Source of the DNA: Priestia abyssalis
GTDB lineage: Bacteria; Bacillota; Bacilli; Bacillales; Bacillaceae_H
Direction of reading: 5' to 3'
Length of the DNA: 64,000 nucleotides
Assembly (NCBI RefSeq): GCF_002019595.1
Contig: NZ_KV917369.1
Coordinates: 3,798,624 to 3,862,623, forward strand
The position numbers and the translations under genes are program-made. The notes below the pieces were generated by a model. It saw only the letters and a list, made by a program, of their open reading frames with translations, made no database searches and had not been told where the DNA came from. Each line of letters opens with the position of its first letter. Position 1 is the stretch's first letter. Below, piece after piece: positions 8,339-16,426 of the stretch.

Positions 8339-8662
8339 ATGAATCAATCGCTAATTTGTCCACGCTTCGAAAAAGCGATAAACATATTGAGCCAGCGCTG
8401 GACGGGACTGGTTATTTACCAGTTGCTCACAGGACCAAAACGATTCGGCACCTTGGAATCTTCCATGGGAATTAGCGGAAGAGTCCTGTCAGAACGGCTA
8501 AAAGAACTTGAAAATCAAGAAATCGTTAAACGTGAGGTTTTCCCTGAAACACCGGTACGTATAGAATATTCTCTAACCGAGAAGGGCTTAGCCTTAGAAC
8601 CCATTATGAAAGAAATTGAAAAATGGTCGCAAACGTGGTTAGAAGTTGAACCGACTGAGTAA
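8339..8662 (+). CDS. catR: HxlR-family repressor, CatR/YodB-like thiol sensor
   Basis: Small winged-helix regulator of 107 residues. The N-terminus MNQSLICPRFEKA has the conserved Cys7 that in YodB and CatR reacts with quinones and diamide and releases DNA. The rest matches HxlR signatures (QRWTGLVIYQLL, GPKRFGTLE, SGRVLSERLKELE, PETPVRIEYSLTEKG). Only one cysteine is present, so derepression would use an intermolecular or mixed disulphide or S-alkylation. Start ATG 8339 follows AGGGGTGAT. It is divergent from the catE-like operon with a matching operator between. Symbol by similarity; YodB is the alternative. Confidence 0.88.
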   Translation: MNQSLICPRFEKAINILSQRWTGLVIYQLLTGPKRFGTLESSMGISGRVLSERLKELENQEIVKREVFPETPVRIEYSLTEKGLALEPIMKEIEKWSQTWLEVEPTE

Positions 8663-8705
8663 AAGAGAGTGCCCCAAAAATATCGCTTTTGGGGCACTCT
8701 CTTTT
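8661..8705. terminator. Strong bidirectional intrinsic terminator
   Basis: A 19-bp perfect stem (AAAAGAGAGTGCCCCAAAA with its complement 8687-8705) and a 7-base loop, beginning at the repressor stop codon; U-rich on both sides. Confidence 0.93.
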
Positions 8706-8848
8706 ATTCTGTATTAACTGTGAATAAATCCCACTTATGGAAGTTTCCCATATCTTGCTCCATGTTGCTAAAAGGAAATGATTAAACAGGAGGATAATGG
8801 AGAAAAACGAAAATATGAATTGTCGCTGGTTGCTTGTTACTTAATAGC

Positions 8849-9238
8849 CTACATAAATAACAAGAAAGAAAGATACATAAAAATAATGAGAATTAAGATG
8901 GAAAACAGGGAAGAAATAAAGAAAATACAATGATTAGATGGATTAAATATACCATTCTGGATTTCTTTCCTTTTCCTTGAATATTGAAGAGTAGCCAATA
9001 CTCCTATTATAAAGCCAACAATACAGGCAAATATTCCCAGGAATATCGCAACGTTATTAATATAATGATTGAAGCTAATTTTAATCGTAAAATGCAAAGA
9101 AGTGGTCAAAAACCCCACTCCCACAATAGACACACTAGTCCGTATCCAAGCTAAATACGTTCTTTCATTCGCTAAATGCTGCTGTGCAAATTTCACACTA
9201 TTACCAGCTTCTTCTTTCCATTTATTTAAAGCTTCCAT
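8849..9238 (-). CDS. DUF202 (YidH family) membrane protein
   Basis: 129 residues with three predicted membrane helices (about 33-52, 60-84, 103-128). The N-terminal soluble stretch LANERTYLAWIRTSVSIVGVG is the signature of the DUF202/YidH family, whose function is not established. Monocistronic-looking: a terminator and an opposite-strand gene lie on its 3' side, and the start ATG 9238 follows AAAGGG. Confidence 0.85.
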   Translation of the reverse strand: MEALNKWKEEAGNSVKFAQQHLANERTYLAWIRTSVSIVGVGFLTTSLHFTIKISFNHYINNVAIFLGIFACIVGFIIGVLATLQYSRKRKEIQNGIFNPSNHCIFFISSLFSILILIIFMYLSFLLFM

Positions 9239-9322
9239 AAATAGTAACCCTTTCTCTAGCCTTTTTATGTGATGGCACGTTTAGATTATACATGTAAAGC
9301 TAAAGTTTTTCCCAGCTTAATG

Positions 9323-10507
9323 TTACTGCTTTACTAAGTACTCTATTATCGCTTGAAACGCATCTATTCCTTCTGAATCAGGAGAATAATAGGAGGATAA
9401 TTTTACAATGACTGTGTCAGCTTTTGGTGCAATGTGTATTCGTTGGTCAAACTTCCCTCGAGCTGAATATCCTCCGTATCGATCATGGCTAACCCACCAC
9501 TTATTATGATAGGAGAATCCTGAAAGATAATGATAGGCACTTTCCGCAAGATATTTTCGGTTCCCACCTTTTTGAATTTCCCTAATTATATACTCTGGAA
9601 TGATTTGACAGCCATTGTAGTAACCATTGTTGCGCATCATTTCGCCAAATCGTGCCAAATCACGCAATGTAGCCCGCATACCGCCGCTGGCTATATCCGT
9701 ACCGATTTGATCCAAGTGTATCAAGGCGTTTTCTTCTACCCCCAATTTAGACCAGATGAAATCTTGAATTAATTCTGCTAAGTTTTTTCCTGTCAACCGT
9801 TTAACAATCCATCCTAATGTTTCTGTTTGACTATTTTCATACTTAAAAACAGTACCAGGTAGTTTATCTTTCTCGCTTGATATCATAAATTCATATAGGT
9901 TTTCTGGCCCAGTATAGTTATCAGGTTTTGGCATGGAACCGGATACAATGAAAATCGGTGTCCCGCGGCCAATCCCCATTGGCGTGTCAACTTCCATATA
10001 TTTCACAGGAACTTGCATATCAAGCAAATGCTGAACAGTTCCATCACCAAGTCCTGTTCCTTTTAATTCAGGAATGTAGAAGGAAGCTTTTTGATGTAAA
10101 TCCAATAATCCTTCATTAGCAAGCAAACTAACAATCAAGCCGACAAATGATTTTGTAGCAGAGTTCAATGCATGCGGCTGATACGATTTATATCCGTTAA
10201 AATAGTTCTCGTACAAAATTTCTCCTTTATGCATCACTAAAAAAGCATCTGTGTTCGTTCTTTCAAGATACGTTAATACACTTTCAGCATTATTAACGTT
10301 TATTTTTGCTAAGTCTAATGGATCTTTAGCATATGATAATGAGGTGGGCTTTTGGTTTCCTCTCCAGATAATACGGATGGGGCTTAGTTCACCACTATGA
10401 CAATATTTTTGCAAGTTTTTTTTAGAAATAAACCAATTATCCTTTGTCACGATATCTTCTGTATTCGGCGGAAAAACTTCCATTTCATTCTTTGTAATGG
10501 ACTGCAT
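9323..10507 (-). CDS. Serine hydrolase of the beta-lactamase class C / NylB-like family
   Basis: 394 residues, no signal peptide, so probably cytoplasmic. The nucleophile motif SATK (S-x-x-K) occurs in HALNSATKSFVGLIVSLL and the second motif Y-x-N in FKYENSQTETLGW, as in 6-aminohexanoate-dimer hydrolase and EstB esterases. The third motif is less clear (HNKWWVSHD region). These enzymes cut amide or ester bonds. Last of four co-directional genes with an MFS carrier, CoA ligase and acyl-CoA dehydrogenase (23-bp gap to the carrier), which suggests it liberates an organic acid for that pathway. Start ATG 10507 follows a G-run. The substrate is unknown. Confidence 0.85.
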   Translation of the reverse strand: MQSITKNEMEVFPPNTEDIVTKDNWFISKKNLQKYCHSGELSPIRIIWRGNQKPTSLSYAKDPLDLAKINVNNAESVLTYLERTNTDAFLVMHKGEILYENYFNGYKSYQPHALNSATKSFVGLIVSLLANEGLLDLHQKASFYIPELKGTGLGDGTVQHLLDMQVPVKYMEVDTPMGIGRGTPIFIVSGSMPKPDNYTGPENLYEFMISSEKDKLPGTVFKYENSQTETLGWIVKRLTGKNLAELIQDFIWSKLGVEENALIHLDQIGTDIASGGMRATLRDLARFGEMMRNNGYYNGCQIIPEYIIREIQKGGNRKYLAESAYHYLSGFSYHNKWWVSHDRYGGYSARGKFDQRIHIAPKADTVIVKLSSYYSPDSEGIDAFQAIIEYLVKQ

Positions 10508-10530
10508 ATAGTCCCCCCCTTTTTTCCATT

Positions 10531-11769
10531 TTAGTTAAAAGATTGCTCAATAAGCACATTCTCTTTTATTTCTTTGAGATTATTTTTAATTGTTAGTGCT
10601 GTAATTGCCCCTGCCAATGCAGCAACGATTAAAAACCAGGAAGCAGCAGTATAAGAGCCGTTGAAGGTAGTAAGAACAAACCCAATGACCATTGGAGAGA
10701 TCCCCCCGGCAATTTGCCCTCCAAAAGAAACAAACCCTGTCACAGAACCCGTTAATTCCTTGCCTGAGTACTTAATGATCATTGTATATAGTGATGTTCC
10801 GATAAACGCGATTGAAATAGCATTAAAGGTCATATAAACAATTCCAAGGGAAACAGATGTTGCATTAAACATCAAATATAGAAAGACACTGGAAGATATT
10901 AATCCTGTTACTGCCAGGTATTTCTCTCTTCCAACCATATATTTATCCAAAATCAAGCCGCTTACATTAAACATGAGAAAGGAGGCAACGTACGGTATGG
11001 CCATCAAGGCACTTACTGATAACAATTCCAAACCTTTACTTACCCAATAAGAAGGCATCCAGGAAATCATACCCCAATTGACGATATTAGAAAAAAATTT
11101 AGTAAAGAATATCCTCCAAAAATTATTGGTTTTAAATAACATTTTATAAGGAACTTTCTTTTGATTTTGTTTCTCGTTATTTATTTGCTTATCTTCTGGG
11201 GGTTTCAGATAAATCCAAAAAGCCCATGCTATCAAAACACCTATAATACCAATGCTAATAAACATTGATCTCCATCCAAGGGAAACCACCAAAACCCCTA
11301 TCGTAACGGAACCTATCGCACCACCGAACGTTTGTGCAGATAAAAAGAACGAACTTGCTCTCCCTCTTTCATTTTCAGGAAAGTTATCGGAAATCGATCG
11401 TACACTGGCAGGAAAAACACTTCCTTCCCCGACTCCAAACAGGAAACGAAACAAAAGTAGTGATGCAAATGACCAAGCAAAGCTCGTAAAAGCTGTAAAA
11501 AGCGAAAAAGTTAGGATGGAGAAGACTAATACTTTCCGTGAACCGTACTTATCTGTAAGCCACCCTCCTAATGGGTGCATGAGGGCGTAGCTGAAAAAGA
11601 AGATACTTAATACCAGTCCTGACTCAAAAGAGTTAAGCTGCAGGTCTTTCTGAATCGGAATAATTGCTACGTTAATGGACGCTTTATCAATGTAACTTAA
11701 TGTCATTCCGATAAACAAAAGAAGGATAATAGTGGTTTTACGCTTTTTATTGGTCGCATATACTTGCAT
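10531..11769 (-). CDS. MFS transporter, anion:cation symporter (ACS) type
   Basis: 412 residues with twelve predicted helices and the loop 2-3 signature GGWLTDKYGSRKVL. The N-terminal SYIDKASINVAIIPIQKDLQ and GVGEGSVFPASVRSISDNFP are typical of the ACS subfamily (sugar acids, aromatic acids, phthalate). It very likely imports the acid or ester processed by the neighbouring CoA ligase and hydrolase. Starts at ATG 11769 after AAAGGAG. Family secure, substrate unknown. Confidence 0.9.
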   Translation of the reverse strand: MQVYATNKKRKTTIILLLFIGMTLSYIDKASINVAIIPIQKDLQLNSFESGLVLSIFFFSYALMHPLGGWLTDKYGSRKVLVFSILTFSLFTAFTSFAWSFASLLLFRFLFGVGEGSVFPASVRSISDNFPENERGRASSFFLSAQTFGGAIGSVTIGVLVVSLGWRSMFISIGIIGVLIAWAFWIYLKPPEDKQINNEKQNQKKVPYKMLFKTNNFWRIFFTKFFSNIVNWGMISWMPSYWVSKGLELLSVSALMAIPYVASFLMFNVSGLILDKYMVGREKYLAVTGLISSSVFLYLMFNATSVSLGIVYMTFNAISIAFIGTSLYTMIIKYSGKELTGSVTGFVSFGGQIAGGISPMVIGFVLTTFNGSYTAASWFLIVAALAGAITALTIKNNLKEIKENVLIEQSFN

Positions 11770-11820
11770 TCCATTCGCTCCTTTTTGAAGTATCGATGTC
11801 CTCCCCCTGTTGAAGTTTTA

Positions 11821-13398
11821 CTAATTTACCAGACGTGCTGTCCCTTCCCAGAAAGGTTTTTTCAGCTCTTTCTTGTCAATCTTTCCTACCATTGTTAGCG
11901 GTAATGACGTTTCAAAATAGATCTCTTTTGGGACCATGTAGACAGAGGTTCGTTCTTTACAGAATTCAATCAACTCCTCCTTCGAGCAGGTTTCACCCTC
12001 ACGAAGTACTACAAATATACAGACCGCTTCTCCCCAACCAGCATGTGGTATACCAATGCATGCGCTCATCGCTACTGCAGGGTGCTTGTTGATAACTCTT
12101 TCCACTTCAGCCGGATATACATTGAATCCGCCAGAAATAATCATATCCTTTTTACGTTCGATAATATGAAGAAAACCATGCTTATCCAGTTTGCCAATAT
12201 CTCCCGTATAAAACCAACCGTCACGATATGCCTCTTCGGTAAGGTCGGGTCTTTTGTAATAACCGACAGAGACAGAAGGGGTTTTGACAGCAATTTCTCC
12301 CGACTGCAATGGTTCCACGTCATAGCCATTATTATCAACCAAGCGAATTTGGGTCAGCATGCATGGTTTTCCGCAGCTCTTTAACACGTCAGGATCGTTC
12401 TCGTGCGCCCAGAGATGATCACTTTTTGTGAGTCTAGCAATTAAAATACTGCATTCTGTCATCCCATACTGCTGCCTTAAAATAGGACCAAAGATCGTAA
12501 ATGCTTCTTTTAGACGTTCTGTAGAGATCGGGGATGAACCATAATTAATGTTGCGCAATGAACTCACGTCGTAGCTTTTTTTCTTGGCCTCATCAATTAA
12601 GCGGTAAATAATAGTTGGAACAACAAAAGTACTTGTAATCCGCGCTGCTTGAACAGTCTGCAAAAACACTTCCGGATGAAACGCCTTCATAATATAGACA
12701 TGGCAGCCGGATACTAATGACCGCTGTAGCAATACACCTGCAGCATGAATAAGAGGTGTACAAAGTAGTACCTTGTCTTGATCATCGTACGGATATTCTA
12801 TACATGAAGCCATGAGTGAGGCTCCAAAGCCTTGCTGAGAATGCATTACCCCTTTTGGTGTTCCTGTTGTACCACCGGTATACGATATGGTTGCTAAATC
12901 ATCCATTGAGGCAACAGGGAATGCCATGCTGCCTTTTTTATCATCCAAATCGAAAGAATAGAATTCTTCCGGATATTCAACACCGAAGCCTGGAAGACCA
13001 ATAACAGTTACCTTTTTTTTATCTACCTCTTTTTGATAATCAAGCACAGACTCTACATGTTTTTGGGTTGCCATAATAATCACTTGGGGCTCGGCATCTC
13101 TCAAGATAAAATCAATCTCTCTAACGCCCAGCTTATCATTTAATGGAATAACGGTTGCCCCGCATCGACTTACAGCAAGATTATATATGACATTTTCAAT
13201 GCTATTTGGAATTAGAATCGCAACATGGGTTCCGAGTTGTACGCCACGCCGAATTAACTGGTTGGCTGCCGTTTCCACCTTATCCCGTAATTCCTTATAG
13301 GTGATGGTTTCATTTGTTTCTACACAAGTAAGTGCCGGCTGGAAATCAAATTTGTTTATACTATTGAACAGAAAAGCCTGATAGGTTAAATTATCCAT
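11821..13398 (-). CDS. Acyl-CoA synthetase / ligase (ANL superfamily)
   Basis: Activates a carboxylic acid with ATP and CoA through an acyl-adenylate. Motifs in order: P-loop-like SYTGGTTGTPKGVMHS (about 172-187), YGMTECS (about 310), GWFYTGDIGKLD, hinge region ERKKDMIISGGFNVYP, and the C-terminal catalytic Lys in MVGKIDKKELKKP. 525 residues is usual. The layout resembles crotonobetaine/cyclohexanecarboxylate-type ligases, but specificity is not readable. Lies 67 bases downstream of the acyl-CoA dehydrogenase gene in one operon; start ATG 13398 after GGGAGAGGAA. Confidence 0.9.
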   Translation of the reverse strand: MDNLTYQAFLFNSINKFDFQPALTCVETNETITYKELRDKVETAANQLIRRGVQLGTHVAILIPNSIENVIYNLAVSRCGATVIPLNDKLGVREIDFILRDAEPQVIIMATQKHVESVLDYQKEVDKKKVTVIGLPGFGVEYPEEFYSFDLDDKKGSMAFPVASMDDLATISYTGGTTGTPKGVMHSQQGFGASLMASCIEYPYDDQDKVLLCTPLIHAAGVLLQRSLVSGCHVYIMKAFHPEVFLQTVQAARITSTFVVPTIIYRLIDEAKKKSYDVSSLRNINYGSSPISTERLKEAFTIFGPILRQQYGMTECSILIARLTKSDHLWAHENDPDVLKSCGKPCMLTQIRLVDNNGYDVEPLQSGEIAVKTPSVSVGYYKRPDLTEEAYRDGWFYTGDIGKLDKHGFLHIIERKKDMIISGGFNVYPAEVERVINKHPAVAMSACIGIPHAGWGEAVCIFVVLREGETCSKEELIEFCKERTSVYMVPKEIYFETSLPLTMVGKIDKKELKKPFWEGTARLVN

Positions 13399-13465
13399 GA
13401 AAAATTCCTCTCCCTAGTAATATACGAAAATCATGCTTTTTAATATTCAGTCGAATCTATCACCT

Positions 13466-14641
13466 TTATTTTTCCAACAATTCTTTGGCAATCATGTTTT
13501 TCTGAATTTCAGATGAACCGGTCAAAATTCTAAACATCCGTACGTCTCTGTACATTTTCTCGACAGGATGTCCTTTCATTAACCCTTGCCCGCCAAAGAT
13601 TTGAACAGCCTTGTCGGCAACTCGATTAGCAACCTCAGAGGAATACAGTTTTACCATGGATGAAGCCCCTCTCACCTCTTCACCATGATCGATTTTTTCG
13701 ATTACATCGTAGAGCATGCAACGTGCAGCGTATATTTCAGTCGCCATCTCCGCTATCATATGTTGAATTGCTTGAAATTCTCCAATTGGTCGGCCGAACT
13801 GGACCCTCTGCTTGGCATAATCGATAGATAAATCTAAAAGCCGTTGTGCCACACCAAGGTAGGTAGCCCCCCAAGAGGCCCGATTTTCATTTATTCTGCT
13901 CAGTCCCAGCATCAACCCTTTGCCTGGTTGACCGAGAATATTAGCAGCTGGGACTCGGCATTGATTAAAGATAAGCTCCGCCGTGCTCCGTTCTCCGGAA
14001 ATCGGCACTTGAATTTTTCCCAATTCAAAACCTGGTCTTCCCTGCGATTTTTTCTCCACAATAAAAGCAGTAACTCTTTCAGCGCCTTCCTCAACGATCT
14101 CTTTAGCAATAACAATGGCCCAATCTGCATAAGGGGCTGCACTAATAAAATGCTTTTTACCATGTAAAATGTAGTCATCACCGTCTCGTACTGCCGTCGT
14201 TTGAATGGCATGAGCATCTGATCCTGCTCCGGGTTCTGACAACGCAAAACAACAGCCCGCTTCTGCATTAATCACTGGCATTACATACCTTGTTATTTGA
14301 TCCGAAGTAAATATTTTTAACATCTGGCCAATACGCAAAGGTCCGCCTATTTCACCTAATACATGCCCCCATAATGCCGCCCCTGATTTTGCCAGTTCCT
14401 CCTTTAAGATACATAGTCCCTTCAGGCTAAGTGATTGTCCCCCTGCCTCCTTAGGAAGATTGATGCCATAAAACCCAAGCTCCTTCGATCGCTTTCTGAC
14501 CCATTTAATCTGTTCTATCCGAATCTCTTTTTCTGAGTTAATTTCGTGTTCTCTTTCAAACGGTAGCAATTCGTTATAAATGAACTGACGCAGCCTCTCC
14601 CTTAAATGTTCAATATTCTCGATTTGTACTGTTTCATGCAT
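13466..14641 (-). CDS. Acyl-CoA dehydrogenase family flavoprotein with atypical catalytic positions
   Basis: Expected to bind FAD and oxidise, or in some homologues reduce or hydroxylate, an acyl-CoA. Family signatures: CFALSEPGAGSDAHA (about 131-145), KQRVQFGRPIGEFQ, QIFGGQGLMKGHPVEKMYRD. The two places where the catalytic glutamate normally sits are changed: the medium-chain position aligns with Thr374 (RILTGSSEIQ) and the isovaleryl-type position with Asn253, with Glu252 one residue away (INENR). First gene of the operon, start ATG 14641 after AAAGGAG, with a cre site just upstream and a divergent LysR gene. Chemistry is therefore uncertain. Confidence 0.88.
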   Translation of the reverse strand: MHETVQIENIEHLRERLRQFIYNELLPFEREHEINSEKEIRIEQIKWVRKRSKELGFYGINLPKEAGGQSLSLKGLCILKEELAKSGAALWGHVLGEIGGPLRIGQMLKIFTSDQITRYVMPVINAEAGCCFALSEPGAGSDAHAIQTTAVRDGDDYILHGKKHFISAAPYADWAIVIAKEIVEEGAERVTAFIVEKKSQGRPGFELGKIQVPISGERSTAELIFNQCRVPAANILGQPGKGLMLGLSRINENRASWGATYLGVAQRLLDLSIDYAKQRVQFGRPIGEFQAIQHMIAEMATEIYAARCMLYDVIEKIDHGEEVRGASSMVKLYSSEVANRVADKAVQIFGGQGLMKGHPVEKMYRDVRMFRILTGSSEIQKNMIAKELLEK

Positions 14642-14677
14642 ACTTTACTCCTTTCCAAAACATTTTCTCACCGCTTT

Positions 14678-14691
14678 AGAAAACGTTTTCA
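14678..14691 (-). promoter_or_regulatory. cre site (CcpA operator) before the acyl-CoA operon
   Basis: On the minus strand TGAAAACGTTTTCT matches the cre consensus TGWAANCGNTNWCA at 13 of 14 positions and is nearly palindromic. It lies 37-50 bases upstream of the dehydrogenase start, a typical place for roadblock or promoter-overlap repression. Confidence 0.8.
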
Positions 14692-14816
14692 ATTATCCTG
14701 TTTTTATTTGAATAGTTTTAATATTCTTAAATTTATTTTAAATATGGTTGAAAATAAAGTAAAATAGCTATATATCATATATACTTGAACTAAATTCATA
14801 CAAAGGAGGGAACGAT

Positions 14817-15725
14817 GTGCATCTAGAACAATTAAAATATATTGTTGAAGTAGCTAAAACACGTTCTATTTCCATGGCTGCACAAAATCTTCATGTTTCC
14901 CAATCTACCATTAGTAAGGCAATTACCAGTTTAGAACAAGAATTAAGCATTCAATTGTTTACACGTTCACGGTTGGGCGCCCTGCCAACAGCAGAGGGTA
15001 AAAACATTATTAAAAAAGCGTATGAAATTGTCGTGAAGCTTGAAGAAATACAAGAAGAAGCACAAGAGCAAACATCGTTAATAAACGGAGAATTAAATAT
15101 ATCGGCCAGCCCCAGCTTATTCATGCCAATATTACTCAAAACGCTAGCAAACTTTAAAAAAGACTATCCTAACTGCCGTATTGTCATAACCGAAAAAAAG
15201 TCACCAAATATTATTGAAGATGTTATCCAAGGGAAGATTGACATCGGATTAGCCATGCTTGATGAAATCGATTGGAGTGCACATGAAGAGCTGGTTTTCG
15301 AAACCTTATTAGAAGGGAAAATCATGGTATGTGTCAGCAAACATTCTCCATTCGCATTCAGTGACCATATATCTCCTGAGGAGCTGATCAATGAAACGGT
15401 AGTGATGTATGATGGGGAAATATGGAAAGATTCCATTTCTATATATATGAATAAATACGGACCGATGAATATTTTATTTGCTTCTAACAATACCGAAGTC
15501 ATCAAAAAAGCCGTTTCGGAAGGATTAGCAATGGGTTTTTTGATAGATATAGCACTAAAAGATGACCATTATGTAAAAAGTGGAGAAATTATCCCCATAC
15601 CATTAATAAATTTTGAATCCAACCATCGATCCTTCGGATGGTTACGGTCAAAGAAAAAACATTTTTCTTTAGTAGCCAGAGAGTTTTTAAAATACCTCAA
15701 ATTATATATCTCCAAAGTAGAATGA
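14817..15725 (+). CDS. LysR-type transcriptional regulator of the acyl-CoA operon
   Basis: 302 residues: N-terminal winged helix-turn-helix (MAAQNLHVSQSTISKAITSLEQEL, about 21-45) and a two-lobed effector domain. GTG start at 14817 after an excellent AAAGGAGG; the ATG two bases before it is stopped after three codons. Divergent from the acyl-CoA dehydrogenase operon across 175 bp, the classic LysR arrangement, so it probably activates that operon with a pathway intermediate as co-inducer. The AT-rich interval carries the cre site but no single unambiguous T-N11-A operator. Confidence 0.9.
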   Translation: MHLEQLKYIVEVAKTRSISMAAQNLHVSQSTISKAITSLEQELSIQLFTRSRLGALPTAEGKNIIKKAYEIVVKLEEIQEEAQEQTSLINGELNISASPSLFMPILLKTLANFKKDYPNCRIVITEKKSPNIIEDVIQGKIDIGLAMLDEIDWSAHEELVFETLLEGKIMVCVSKHSPFAFSDHISPEELINETVVMYDGEIWKDSISIYMNKYGPMNILFASNNTEVIKKAVSEGLAMGFLIDIALKDDHYVKSGEIIPIPLINFESNHRSFGWLRSKKKHFSLVAREFLKYLKLYISKVE

Positions 15726-15832
15726 GGTGTCACCATTATTCGGTAACCCCCTGTTGAAATTACATAAAAGTTTTAAGAACAACAAGCTACTAAGGACTAT
15801 TTAATATTGTAAATGTAGTAAATTCAAGGTAT

Positions 15833-16040
15833 CTATATACATTCTACTTAATAACTCGACATATCTTCCTCTCATCGAAGGATGCCACAATTAGTCATCC
15901 AGACAACTTGAATTGTCCCTCAAGGGCTTGCCTATACGGGTGGCACCAACCCCTTAAGGCGGGTGTCAGCCGCTTAGGTCTAGAAAATTTGACATGGCCG
16001 TTCTTTCGTCATGTCGAATTTTCTAAATCGATTTATATAT
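15833..16040 (-). repeat. Dispersed structured repeat, copy E (full length)
   Basis: On the minus strand it runs from TATATATAAATCGATTTAG through the hairpin (loop AAAGAAC), CCTAAGCGGCTGACACCC, AGGGGTTGG, CTTGAGGGACAATTCAAG to CGAGTTATTAAGTAGAATGTATATA. About 205 bp. Together with the following remnant it fills the region after the LysR gene. Confidence 0.9.
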
Positions 16041-16083
16041 ATTAATTATAAATGCTTTTCTTATTGAGCTCCGCTTGTTTCAA

Positions 16084-16112
16084 TAAAAAAGCATCCCTTC
16101 TTAAAGGAATGC
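16084..16112 (-). terminator. Intrinsic terminator of the decayed gene
   Basis: On the minus strand GGCATTCCTTT-loop-AAGGGATGC followed by a T-run. It is nearly the same hairpin as the modB terminator at 61050-61079. It lies downstream of the gene remnant at 16204-16330. Confidence 0.7.
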
Positions 16113-16203
16113 CCCCGTTACTTTAAGTTCAATCATTCATATTAAGAACAGAAAGTGAAAAAGAGTTGCCGAAATAACTCAGCGTATATACCTAATACCT
16201 TAT

Positions 16204-16330
16204 TTACTGTTTCAAAACTGGAATCCAAATTTCACTTTTTACAGTGGGTGACGTTAAATCTTTGCTTTTGATAGATAAGATTTCTGGCCCTTCACTGATA
16301 GAAGTTTCCTTTATATATAAGCACTTTCTC
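16204..16330 (-). pseudogene. 3' remnant of a GyrI-like/effector-binding-domain gene
   Basis: An open minus-strand frame without a start encodes about 40 residues, including ISEGPEILSIKSKDL and the end EIWIPVLKQ-stop. The E-IWIP ending is characteristic of GyrI-like (AraC-type effector-binding) domains. Nothing upstream continues the protein; the LysR terminator hairpin begins at once. It keeps its own terminator. Interpreted as the leftover of a deletion. Too short for a certain family call. Confidence 0.5.
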
Positions 16331-16331
16331 G

Positions 16332-16377
16332 ACAATCTGAAAATGGCCCGCCAATAGACGGTCCATTTTCAGATTGT
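16332..16377 (-). terminator. Hairpin downstream of the second LysR gene
   Basis: 15-bp perfect arms ACAATCTGAAAATGG and CCATTTTCAGATTGT (16332-16346, 16363-16377) with a partly paired loop, 50 bases after the LysR stop. No clear U-run. Confidence 0.65.
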
Positions 16378-16426
16378 TGTTAAGGTTAGCTGAATAACGA
16401 ACTCCAGATACAGGTCTCCCCTGTAA

